Shown piece by piece: positions 1 through 6,647 of a stretch of DNA of 18,433 bases; positions within the stretch are counted from its first letter, which is position 1, and every line of letters begins with the position of its first letter. The stretch comes from Lachnospiraceae bacterium (GTDB taxonomy: Bacteria > Bacillota > Clostridia > Lachnospirales > Lachnospiraceae), in assembly GCA_004552595.1 (NCBI GenBank), contig SFNX01000054.1:1-18433 (forward strand). Reading direction: 5' to 3'. The position numbers were made by a program, and so were the translations under genes. The notes beneath the pieces are model-generated. The model had not been told where the DNA came from. It saw nothing but the letters and a program-made list of their open reading frames with translations, and did no database searches.

Positions 1-707
1 GCTGCATCATGCATTGCTGTAAGTGAAAGATATCCCGCCATTGAATTTGCATTTGCCATTACGGCATCAAATCCACCTGCTGCAGTGATTCCGAATCCAA
101 GTACTACTACAAGAGCTATTGTCATAACGCATGACTGAATAAAGTCTGTTGTTGAAACTGCCTTAAATCCACCCATAATTGTATATCCAACGATGACAAT
201 TGCAGATACGACCATAGCTGCCATATAGTCAACACCAAAAAGTGAGTTGAAAAGCTTTCCGCATGCTGCAAATCCCGAAGCTGTATAAGGAATAAAGAAA
301 ATTACGATGACAAGTGCACAAATTGCATTAAGGATGTTTTTGTCATCATGGAATCTCTTTGAATAGAAGCTTGGTACCGTAAAGGCGTTAATATTTGCAG
401 AATATCTGCGAAGACGTCTTGCAACAAAGAGCCAGTTAAGATAAGTACCGATTCCAAGTCCTATTGCAGTCCATGCCGCATCACACACACCTGATAAGTA
501 TGCTACACCAGGAAGACCCATTAAGAGCCAGCTTGACATATCTGATGCCTCAGCTGACATAGCTGTAACGAACGGTCCTAATTTTCTTCCTCCAAGGTAA
601 AAGTCTTCAGTGTTTGAATTGTTCTTACTGAAAACAAAGCCGATTGCAAGCATTACCAGAAGGTAAATAACTATTGCCGCAACAATGAAAAAGTTGTTTG
701 TAATCAT
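1..707 (-). CDS. putP: Sodium/proline symporter, N-terminal part (runs off left edge)
   Basis: This is the N-terminal 235 residues of a sodium:solute symporter; the frame stays open to the left edge, so about half of the usual ~500-residue protein is missing. The translation closely follows E. coli PutP from memory: LGGRKLGPFVTAMSAEASD, then SSWLLMGLPG near residues 58-67, and GYTIMGGFKAVSTTDFIQ further on. Asp56 in SAEASDMSSW matches the Na+-site Asp55 of E. coli PutP. Several hydrophobic helices are visible, including residues 6-27. It would import proline with Na+ at the cytoplasmic membrane. The start is the ATG at 705-707, preceded by AGAGG. It lies 39 bp after dapL on the same strand with no terminator between them, so co-transcription with glnA, the ANTAR gene and dapL is likely. 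Other SSS transporters (pantothenate, sialic acid) are less likely because the match is to PutP itself. Confidence 0.9.
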   Translation of the reverse strand, partial: MITNNFFIVAAIVIYLLVMLAIGFVFSKNNSNTEDFYLGGRKLGPFVTAMSAEASDMSSWLLMGLPGVAYLSGVCDAAWTAIGLGIGTYLNWLFVARRLRRYSANINAFTVPSFYSKRFHDDKNILNAICALVIVIFFIPYTASGFAACGKLFNSLFGVDYMAAMVVSAIVIVGYTIMGGFKAVSTTDFIQSCVMTIALVVVLGFGITAAGGFDAVMANANSMAGYLSLTAMHDA

Positions 708-746
708 TTTTTCCTCTTTTCTAACACATAATTATTTGATATAAAT

Positions 747-1934
747 CTATTTTCCAAGCATCTCTTTAAATCGACGCATGGCTTCTATTGTGTTTTCCTT
801 ATCGCCAAAGGCTGTAAGTCTGAACCATCCTTTACCGTTCTCTCCAAAGCCTTCACCCGGGGTACCTACTACATATATTGTATTTAGCATGTAATCAAAG
901 AACTCCCAGCTTGACTTATTGTCAGGACACTTAAACCAGATGTACGGTGAATTGATTCCGCCTGTGTATTTTACACCGCATTCATCCATTGTCTTTGCGA
1001 TAATTCTTGCATTTTCCTGATAGTACTTAAGATTTTCTTTATTCTGCTTTAAGCCTTCTTCAGAAAATACTGCGGCAAGTCCGCACTGTACAGGATATGA
1101 AACTCCGTTGAACTTTGTTGACTGGCGTCTGTACCAGAGTTTATAAATATTTGTTCCGTCGATTTCAAGTTCCTTAGGGATTACTGTATATCCACATCTG
1201 GTTCCCGTAAATCCTGCAGTCTTTGAAAGTGAACACATTTCAATTGCGCACTTTCTTGCACCTTCGATTTCAAAAATCGATCTTGGTATATTTTCTTCTG
1301 TAATAAATGCTTCATATGCCGCATCATAGAAAATAACCGCATTATTGTTAATTGCATAATCAACCCATGCCTTAAGCTGTTCTTTATTCATAGCGGCTCC
1401 GGTAGGGTTATTCGGTGAACAAAGATATATTAAATCCGCATGCACAGAAGGATCAGGGCTTGCATTAAAGCCGTTATTCTCATTTGCATCGGCATAAATT
1501 ATCTTACGACCTCCCATGATATTTGTATCCACATACACAGGATATACCGGGTCTGTTACAAGAACTACGTTGTCTTTATCAAAAATATCAGTAATGTTTC
1601 CGGCGTCGGATTTTGCACCATCGTTAATTAATATCTCATCCTTATCAACATCGACTCCAAATGTCTTGTAATAATCGGATACGGCCTGACGTGCGAATTC
1701 ATATCCCTCATAATCGGGGTATCCTTTGAAAGTTTCTTTCTTAGAAAGCTCGTCGCATCCCTTCTTCATAGCCTCAACTACTATTGGAGCCAAAGGTCTT
1801 GTTACATCTCCAATACCAAGTCTGATTAAAGGCTTGTCGGGGTTTTCCTTTGTAAATTCGTTAACTCTTTTTGAAATTTCGGCAAAGAGATAACTCGGTA
1901 CAAGGTTTTCAAAGTTTTTGTTTACTTTTGCCAT
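747..1934 (-). CDS. dapL: LL-diaminopimelate aminotransferase
   Basis: A 395-residue fold-type I PLP aminotransferase that converts tetrahydrodipicolinate plus glutamate directly to LL-diaminopimelate, supplying lysine and, where used, peptidoglycan cross-linking. The N-terminus (KVNKNFENLVPSYLFAEI and RLGIGDVTRPL, about residues 3-48) is diagnostic for DapL rather than an aspartate aminotransferase. Other visible features are SPNNPTG at 173-179, the PLP-contacting Asp204 in IFYDAAY, the Schiff-base Lys238 in SLSKTAGFTG and Arg246. Length is normal for the family. The ATG at 1934 follows GAGGAGATGAAAA, a good ribosome binding site. It lies 29 bp after the ANTAR regulator gene and 39 bp before putP, all on one strand, which puts lysine synthesis inside a nitrogen-related transcription unit. 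Function is secure from sequence; the operon link is inferred from spacing. Confidence 0.95.
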   Translation of the reverse strand: MAKVNKNFENLVPSYLFAEISKRVNEFTKENPDKPLIRLGIGDVTRPLAPIVVEAMKKGCDELSKKETFKGYPDYEGYEFARQAVSDYYKTFGVDVDKDEILINDGAKSDAGNITDIFDKDNVVLVTDPVYPVYVDTNIMGGRKIIYADANENNGFNASPDPSVHADLIYLCSPNNPTGAAMNKEQLKAWVDYAINNNAVIFYDAAYEAFITEENIPRSIFEIEGARKCAIEMCSLSKTAGFTGTRCGYTVIPKELEIDGTNIYKLWYRRQSTKFNGVSYPVQCGLAAVFSEEGLKQNKENLKYYQENARIIAKTMDECGVKYTGGINSPYIWFKCPDNKSSWEFFDYMLNTIYVVGTPGEGFGENGKGWFRLTAFGDKENTIEAMRRFKEMLGK

Positions 1935-1963
1935 TTTTCATCTCCTCATCTAAGCTAAATCGC

Positions 1964-2548
1964 CTAGTCTTCAAGGTCATCGATGATCTCCCTTGCAGCT
2001 TCACGCTTAGTGATGCGCCTCTCCATTGCGTGATGCTCTATCATATGATGGGCCTCCTCTTCAGTTACCTTCTTTTTATCTATAATAAGCCACTTAGCGT
2101 GGTTTATCATTCTGATATCAGCCATCTTTTCTTCAAGCGTTCTGTTCTTCTTCTCCATCCTTTTAATCTTTGCTGATGTAGCACTTAAAAGTCTCATAGA
2201 AGAATAAACAACCGGCTTTGTACTGGGCTTTGAAATTGTTACGATTCCCGCATCTATTACCTGGTATGTAATCTGATCATAGAGTTCGTCCTTTACAAGA
2301 AGCATGATACACATCGGTGAATCGGCATAATCAAGTGCCAATTCAACACCAAAATCATCAGGCATCGGTGTATTTATTACTAAAATGTCATATGGTCCCG
2401 ACACAAGCATACGTCTTGCTTCCCCACATGAATTGGCTCTGCATACAGGATAAAACTCTTTCTGTGGCAATAAATCAACCATGAAATCATATATTTTATC
2501 TGAACCCGTTACTATCAAAACAGAACGGACATCTACATTAAGTGACAT
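1964..2548 (-). CDS. ANTAR-domain antitermination regulator with degenerate receiver domain
   Basis: A 194-residue two-domain regulator. Residues ~8-120 resemble a CheY-like receiver, residues ~120-140 look like a coiled-coil linker (KRMEKKNRTLEEKMADIRM), and residues ~140-192 are an ANTAR RNA-binding domain (HAKWLIIDKKKVTEEEAHHM followed by AMERRITKREAAREII). ANTAR proteins bind dual-hairpin RNAs and prevent termination. Clostridial glnA genes are often followed by such a regulator (called NitR in Clostridium saccharobutylicum), and glnA is immediately upstream here, 32 bp away. The receiver is unusual: the phospho-acceptor position reads ILVINTPMPD, so Asn59 stands where Asp is expected, and the acidic pair after the first beta strand is replaced (VLIVTGSD). 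Lys106 in TISKP is retained. It may therefore act without phosphorylation or respond to another signal. The start follows GAGGTCAGAT. I see no obvious dual-hairpin target next to it. Confidence 0.9.
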   Translation of the reverse strand: MSLNVDVRSVLIVTGSDKIYDFMVDLLPQKEFYPVCRANSCGEARRMLVSGPYDILVINTPMPDDFGVELALDYADSPMCIMLLVKDELYDQITYQVIDAGIVTISKPSTKPVVYSSMRLLSATSAKIKRMEKKNRTLEEKMADIRMINHAKWLIIDKKKVTEEEAHHMIEHHAMERRITKREAAREIIDDLED

Positions 2549-2580
2549 ATCTGACCTCTGATCCTAACACATGGTTGATT

Positions 2581-3783
2581 CTACAATAGATTTAACACTG
2601 CCTTATTAATTACAGAGTTGATAAATGGACTATTTGCAGCAATTTCCCTTGCGTTTTCAAGGCTTTCAGGCAGCTTTTTCAATTTGTCTTTTACACTCTT
2701 GTCTGCATCCTTAATGTTAATGTTGCATGGTTCAGGAAGTTCAAGATTTTTCTTGATTCCATCAAGTCCTGCATAAATCAATACAGCAAATGCAAGATAT
2801 GGATTTGCACAAGGATCAGGACTTCTAAGCTCAAATCTCTTATTGTTGTTTCGTCTCTCAGGAATACGAATAAGCTGTGAGCGGTTTTCCTTTGTCCATG
2901 TGACATACTTAGGAGCTGTGTGCTCTCCAAGTCTTTTATATGAATCTTCCTTTGTATTTAAAAATGCAGTGATTTCGCATATGTGCTCCATAACACCTGC
3001 CATAAATTTCTCGTTATATGATTCTTCACCCTCACCTTTAACAGAAATATTAATGTGGAGTCCATTACCCGGCTTATCAGAAATAGGTTTTGGTGAAAAG
3101 TCCGCATACAATCCGTTATGAAGTGCTGCAGCCTTAACTACAGATACGAAGTTCATAGCATTATCTGCTGCCGTAATTGCATCAGCATATCTGAAATCAA
3201 TCTCATTCTGTCCCGGGCCGTCAAGATGAAGTGAGCTCTCAGGATTAATTCCCATTTCAAGAAGTGTAAGGCATATTTCCCTACGTACATTTTCTCCCTT
3301 ATCTTCCGGAGCAACATCCATATATCCTGCATTATCAAATGGAATATTTGTTCTGTTGCCGTTTTCATCTGTCTTAAATAAATAGAACTCAAATTCAGTA
3401 CCAAACTGTACCGTAAGACCCATTGACTTTGCTTCCTTAACAGCATTTTCAAGGATTTTTCTTGTATCTAACTCAAATGGAGTTCCGTCAGGATATTTAA
3501 TGTTGCAGAACATTCTGATTACCTTTCCCTGTGCCGGTCTCCACGGAAGTACGTTAAGAGTTTTTGAAATCGGATGAAGCATTAAATCTGTCTTAAGTTC
3601 ATTTCCAAATCCGTCTATTGCGTATGCATCGAAAGAAATGCCCTCATCAAATGCTCTGTCGATTTCCGAAGGTGAAATCGAAATGTTCTTCTGCTTACCG
3701 TTGATATCGCAGAAAGCAAGCCTGATGAATTTAACATCTTCCTGTTCGATAAACTCTTTTACTTCTTCTTTTGAATAATTCAT
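2581..3783 (-). CDS. glnA: Type I glutamine synthetase, short clostridial form
   Basis: A 400-residue glutamine synthetase (glutamate + NH3 + ATP to glutamine), expected as a cytoplasmic dodecamer. The N-terminal beta-grasp domain (KFIRLAFCDINGKQKNI, FDAYAIDGFG) is followed by the catalytic domain with GTEFEFYLF (Glu130, Glu132), GPGQNEIDF (Glu194), GNGLHINIS (His243), NRSQLIRIP and RFELRSPDP (Glu318), all matching GSI metal and substrate residues. The enzyme is about 40 residues shorter than B. subtilis GlnA, ending before the usual C-terminal helix. There is no NLYDLP adenylylation site. The segment aligned with the metal-ligand motif SHHE reads SLHLD, so Leu187 replaces the usual Glu. The flap Glu (YEAP in B. 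subtilis) aligns with Thr in HTAP, although related clostridial forms also vary there. It is the first gene of the minus-strand unit and has GGAG upstream. A normal biosynthetic role is likely but not certain. Confidence 0.9.
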   Translation of the reverse strand: MNYSKEEVKEFIEQEDVKFIRLAFCDINGKQKNISISPSEIDRAFDEGISFDAYAIDGFGNELKTDLMLHPISKTLNVLPWRPAQGKVIRMFCNIKYPDGTPFELDTRKILENAVKEAKSMGLTVQFGTEFEFYLFKTDENGNRTNIPFDNAGYMDVAPEDKGENVRREICLTLLEMGINPESSLHLDGPGQNEIDFRYADAITAADNAMNFVSVVKAAALHNGLYADFSPKPISDKPGNGLHINISVKGEGEESYNEKFMAGVMEHICEITAFLNTKEDSYKRLGEHTAPKYVTWTKENRSQLIRIPERRNNNKRFELRSPDPCANPYLAFAVLIYAGLDGIKKNLELPEPCNINIKDADKSVKDKLKKLPESLENAREIAANSPFINSVINKAVLNLL

Positions 3784-3845
3784 CTTTATTCTCCATTCAA
3801 ATACTTATTCATCAATCCATAAAATAACCGCAAAAAGCCTTATAT

Positions 3846-3874
3846 ATTATACACCAAGCATGGCTCATATGCTA
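3846..3874 (-). promoter_or_regulatory. Possible glnA promoter (good -10, no clear -35)
   Basis: On the minus strand a perfect TATAAT (3846-3851) lies about 60 nt upstream of the glnA ATG, but the hexamer 17 nt upstream reads TAGCAT, a poor -35. The short leader between them shows no dual stem-loop of the kind bound by ANTAR proteins. A weak -35 would fit activator control, but this is only a guess. Confidence 0.3.
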
Positions 3875-3902
3875 TTATTATATTGTATTTAGGAGCGTAC
3901 AG

Positions 3903-4385
3903 ATGAAAAAAACGACACTGGGATATATAGAATATAATGAAAAATACTTAATGCTTTACAGAAATGTCGACAAATCAGACGGAAGCCTTGGAAAGTGGCT
4001 CGGAGTAGGCGGCAAATTAGAACAAGGTGAAACAAGCGATGAGTGTTTTATCCGCGAAGTGCAGGAGGAAACAGGTATTTTCCTTTCTGATAATGATGTT
4101 ACACTTCGCGGTATTGTTGACTTTAAATCTGATAATTTCGAGAATGAACGGATGTATTTATACACCGCTAAAGTTACATCTGACTACTATAATGAAGACT
4201 GCAACGAAGGGAATCTTAAGTGGATTGATAAGAAAGACATTTTAAGCCTGAATATGTGGGAAGGCGACCATGTCTTTCTAAAAAAGCTGCTTTCTGAGAG
4301 TCCATACTTCGAATTAAGTCTTATATATGGCGGTAAGTCAGGTGAAACTCTTTTAAGAGTTGATGAGTGTCTTATTTTTAACTAA
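3903..4385 (+). CDS. NUDIX hydrolase (MutT/8-oxo-dGTP diphosphatase-like)
   Basis: A 160-residue NUDIX hydrolase with a complete Nudix box at residues 37-59 (G-x5-E-x7-REVQEETGI), including the metal-binding Glu pair 55-56. It should hydrolyse a nucleoside diphosphate linked to another moiety. The N-terminus (KTTLGYIEYNEKYLMLYRN) and the KWLGVGGKLEQGE segment resemble the Firmicute MutT/8-oxo-dGTP diphosphatase group, but substrates cannot be read reliably from sequence in this family. The ATG follows AGGAG at a 7-nt distance. It is transcribed away from glnA and towards the DUF2812 gene, whose stop codon overlaps its own: the shared bases CTAA at 4382-4385 serve both stops. It appears monocistronic. 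Confidence 0.87.
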   Translation: MKKTTLGYIEYNEKYLMLYRNVDKSDGSLGKWLGVGGKLEQGETSDECFIREVQEETGIFLSDNDVTLRGIVDFKSDNFENERMYLYTAKVTSDYYNEDCNEGNLKWIDKKDILSLNMWEGDHVFLKKLLSESPYFELSLIYGGKSGETLLRVDECLIFN

Positions 4386-4924
4386 CGTTTTAATGATTTT
4401 TTAAGCTTTGCAAATTTAATAACCGTACGAAAAATCAGGAGTACGTATAATACAAATATTAATGCCCAGAATATTTTATATCCGATACTGTATATCCCTG
4501 TAATTGCATGTAAAGTATACGGTATGACGATAAGTAAAAAGATTACTGCTATTGGTAATAATCGTTTCTTAAGTACATTAATGATAACTTCTATTCTCGA
4601 TTCATTATCAGAAAAGATTTCTCCTTCATTCTCATTTTCAGCTGCAGACGCACTCTTTCTGAAATACAGCCATCCAACACACTTACCCGTATATTCCCAT
4701 CCGAAATCATCCATTATCTTCATATAATCAGGGTTCTCAGTATTATCCTTAAAATCAAGACGATAAATCACATCTTCCGGCTCACATTTTTCAAATTTAT
4801 AAAAGCATGGCGGAACCATTTTTACAAGCTTCCATCCTTCATTATGCATCTTTCTAAGCCATATTTCCTCTTCAATATAATCTGCTATAGTAAAAAATCT
4901 GATCTTTAACTTTGTTTCATTCAT
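4382..4924 (-). CDS. DUF2812 membrane protein, partner of PadR regulator
   Basis: A 180-residue protein with an N-terminal DUF2812 domain (residues ~1-85; KIRFFTIADYIEEEIWLRKM, then the tryptophan-rich HNEGWKLVK and DFGWEYTG). A charged linker follows, then two predicted membrane helices (about residues 118-142 and 146-168) and a basic C-terminal tail. The biochemical function of DUF2812 is unknown. Such proteins are commonly encoded directly after a PadR repressor in Firmicutes, and the two genes overlap here by four bases (ATGA at 4921-4924), implying translational coupling. The PadR promoter with its operators therefore drives this gene too. The stop overlaps the stop of the convergent NUDIX gene. 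A membrane-stress or envelope role is a guess from the topology and the PadR link. Confidence 0.85.
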   Translation of the reverse strand: MNETKLKIRFFTIADYIEEEIWLRKMHNEGWKLVKMVPPCFYKFEKCEPEDVIYRLDFKDNTENPDYMKIMDDFGWEYTGKCVGWLYFRKSASAAENENEGEIFSDNESRIEVIINVLKKRLLPIAVIFLLIVIPYTLHAITGIYSIGYKIFWALIFVLYVLLIFRTVIKFAKLKKSLKR

Positions 4925-5238
4925 TTTAAATCCTCCGTAATATTTCTATATAAACGTTTTATTCTGTTAATTTCAATTTCAAGAATTTCAAGTCCAAGCT
5001 CTGTGATTTTATAAAGCTTTCTCTTCTCCTCTTCACTGTAAAATTCTATCAATCCGTCTTTCTCCATTTTAGAAAGCGTTCCATACATTGTTCCGGGGCT
5101 TATTATTACATCTCCATCTGTCATTTCCTTAACTTCCTGCCCTATTCCATATCCGTGATTTGGTGTCTTTAGACAGAACAAAATGTAAAATCCGGTTTCA
5201 GTCATAGGGACGTAAACTCTTCTGATTTTATTATCCAT
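4921..5238 (-). CDS. PadR-family transcriptional regulator
   Basis: A 105-residue PadR-type winged-helix repressor. The core pattern is plain: ETGFYILFCLKTPNHGYGIG (helix 1 region), then VIISPGTMYGTLSKMEKDGL (recognition helix and wing start) and YKITELGLEIL (wing and C-terminal helix). It is a short, subfamily-2-like form lacking a long C-terminal domain. The start at 5238 (MDNKIRR) is chosen because GAGGAG lies 8 nt upstream; a TTG at 5256 would place that ribosome binding site inside the gene. It is cotranscribed with the DUF2812 gene. Two similar dyads sit inside and just downstream of its promoter, the expected layout for autorepression. The divergent flavoprotein pair starts about 200 bp away and may be co-regulated. 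Confidence 0.93.
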   Translation of the reverse strand: MDNKIRRVYVPMTETGFYILFCLKTPNHGYGIGQEVKEMTDGDVIISPGTMYGTLSKMEKDGLIEFYSEEEKRKLYKITELGLEILEIEINRIKRLYRNITEDLK

Positions 5239-5298
5239 ATTGATATCTCCTCGCAATTTTGTTTATATATTGAGTTGCTATGTATTGTACCTCGACAT

Positions 5299-5335
5299 AT
5301 CGAACCTCGATATAGATAATACATCGAAGTTCGAT
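5299..5335. promoter_or_regulatory. Two operator-like dyads (ATCGA-N3-TCGAT) in the padR promoter
   Basis: Two 13-bp dyads of the form ATCGA-N3-TCGAT lie at 5299-5311 and 5323-5335, with centres 24 bp apart. The second has fully complementary 6-bp arms around one central base. Five TCGA tetramers occur between 5292 and 5334. The distal dyad lies between the -35 and -10 of the padR promoter and the proximal one lies just downstream of the -10, so a bound repressor would block RNA polymerase. PadR is the obvious candidate ligand; this is inferred from position. Confidence 0.65.
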
Positions 5336-5344
5336 ATATGTCAA
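5316..5344 (-). promoter_or_regulatory. padR promoter (TTGACA-17-TATTAT)
   Basis: On the minus strand TTGACA (5339-5344) and TATTAT (5316-5321) are separated by exactly 17 bp, close to the sigma-A consensus. The expected start point is near 5309, giving a leader of about 70 nt before the padR ATG. It overlaps the dyads described above. Confidence 0.8.
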
Positions 5345-5363
5345 CATTATTTTTCCTTTTTGG

Positions 5364-5392
5364 TTTACAAACGTTAACTATCGTGATAATAT
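5364..5392 (+). promoter_or_regulatory. Promoter of the divergent flavoprotein genes
   Basis: On the plus strand TTTACA (5364-5369) and TAATAT (5387-5392) are 17 bp apart, about 45 bp upstream of the first flavoprotein ATG. The -35 lies only ~30 bp from the nearer PadR-type dyad, so shared control is possible but not shown. Confidence 0.55.
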
Positions 5393-5436
5393 ACTAATGT
5401 TTATGTTCATTAACCATGATGTGAAAGGACTCTAAT

Positions 5437-5937
5437 ATGAATGTATTATTACACGATTTATCTTTAGAAAACGCAAATCATTATCTTTCAATAAATGATA
5501 AATCATCATTACAAATTGTATGCATGTTTGATAAACCGCCGGTTAAGTGTATCGGCTGTTTTGGTTGCTGGATTAAAAATCCGGGTGAATGCATAATGAA
5601 GGACGGCTACAACCATATGGGAGAGTACTTTGGAAATTGTGAAAAAATTATTATTGTTACTTCTTCACGATATGGAGAATTCAGCGTCTTTATTAAGAAT
5701 ATAATCGACAGGAGCATATCTGCCGTGCATCCGTATTTTGTTAAAAGAAACGGTGAAATGCATCACAAGCTCAGATACAATAACAGACCTTCATTTAATG
5801 TAATTTGCTACAGCGATGATTTGTCGGTTGATGAGAAAGAAACATTTGAAGAGAGAGTAAAGGCTGCATCTGTAAACCTTGGTGCTAAAGAATACAGTGT
5901 TACTTTTACAAATGGTCTTAAGGAAATTGTAATATAG
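5437..5937 (+). CDS. Flavodoxin-fold protein with ISF-like cysteine motif
   Basis: A 166-residue protein resembling NAD(P)H-dependent FMN reductase/flavodoxin-family proteins. A cluster CIGCFGCW...C at residues 38-52 (Cys38, 41, 44, 52; CX2CX2CX7C) fits the compact motif of iron-sulfur flavoproteins. The downstream part (IIIVTSSRYGEFSVFIKNIIDR, residues ~72-93) matches the flavodoxin strand and loop that contacts the FMN ring. A C-terminal stretch SVTFTNGLKEIVI ends the fold. The N-terminal phosphate-binding loop is degenerate: instead of GSPR-type residues it has LLHDLSLENA. Many proteins in this family carry these cysteines without proven clusters. The start has AAAGGA upstream. It lies 41 bp before a second flavodoxin-fold gene, suggesting a two-gene unit that together supplies two related subunits or halves. 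Substrate unknown. Confidence 0.78.
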   Translation: MNVLLHDLSLENANHYLSINDKSSLQIVCMFDKPPVKCIGCFGCWIKNPGECIMKDGYNHMGEYFGNCEKIIIVTSSRYGEFSVFIKNIIDRSISAVHPYFVKRNGEMHHKLRYNNRPSFNVICYSDDLSVDEKETFEERVKAASVNLGAKEYSVTFTNGLKEIVI

Positions 5938-5978
5938 TGCAAATTGTAAATTGCATAGAATACGCGAGGAATAACGAT

Positions 5979-6647
5979 ATGAAAATCAGTATGATAAACG
6001 GAAGTCCTAAATTGTCGAAAAGCTGCTCTTCATTATTACTTGAAGAACTTAAGAAGAGCATAAATGAAAAATCCGTATCAAACTTTGACATCACGAATTT
6101 TGATATAAGTAAGCATGCACTAAATGAAATTGAGCTTAATGAAGTTACAAATAGTGATATTTTGGTAGTTGCTTTTCCGCTCTATGTTGATGGAATACCA
6201 AGTCATGTACTGGAAGAACTTTACGAACTTGAGAGTGCATTCTCCGGTAATCCTAATAGCAGAAACACAGTATTATACGGAATTGTAAATAACGGATTCA
6301 GTGAAAGCCATCAGAATAAAAACGCTGCAAAGATGCTGGAACTGTTTTGTAAGAGGTCGGGAATAATATTTGGTCAGGTGTTAGCACTTGGCGGTGGAGA
6401 AGTGATCCGCCAAATGCTTGAAAGTGGTATGCCGTTTTTAACCGCTAAACTTTCTTATATTAAGGATGACTGGAACACTTTTGTCGATAACATTGTCGTT
6501 AAAAGAACCGGCTCCACTTTATTCTGCTCATTCAAGTCCCCGACATGGCTATTTAGAATTGTCGGAAACTCTACATTCTGGAATAAGAATGCGAAAGAAA
6601 ACGGAATCAGTAAGAAGCAGATGAAGAGAAGAATAATATCACAATAA
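5979..6647 (+). CDS. NAD(P)H-dependent FMN reductase-like flavoprotein
   Basis: A 222-residue flavodoxin-fold protein. The N-terminus MKISMINGSPKLSKSCSSLL has the GSPK-x-x-S phosphate-binding loop of FMN reductases, and SDILVVAFPLYVDGIPSHVL (about residues 59-78) is the flavin-contacting second loop. A C-terminal extension of about 60 residues (from KDDWNTF) is basic and aromatic and less typical. The start at 5979 is preferred over an upstream GTG at 5937 because GAGGA sits 8 nt before it and the Rossmann-like strand begins at once. It follows the cysteine-bearing flavoprotein gene by 41 bp and probably shares its promoter. Its 3' end overlaps the convergent GMP synthetase gene by 41 bp, an overlap that seems to come from an alteration of that gene. 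The electron acceptor is unknown. Confidence 0.78.
   Translation: MKISMINGSPKLSKSCSSLLLEELKKSINEKSVSNFDITNFDISKHALNEIELNEVTNSDILVVAFPLYVDGIPSHVLEELYELESAFSGNPNSRNTVLYGIVNNGFSESHQNKNAAKMLELFCKRSGIIFGQVLALGGGEVIRQMLESGMPFLTAKLSYIKDDWNTFVDNIVVKRTGSTLFCSFKSPTWLFRIVGNSTFWNKNAKENGISKKQMKRRIISQ

Noticed and set aside
3784..3902. ANTAR-type dual-hairpin leader before glnA
   Set aside because: From the likely -10 to the ATG there is only about 60 nt, and no pair of hairpins with hexanucleotide loops could be drawn.
5937..5978. GTG start 14 codons upstream for the second flavoprotein
   Set aside because: It overlaps the previous stop and has no ribosome binding site, while the ATG at 5979 follows GAGGA and begins directly with the flavin-binding fold.
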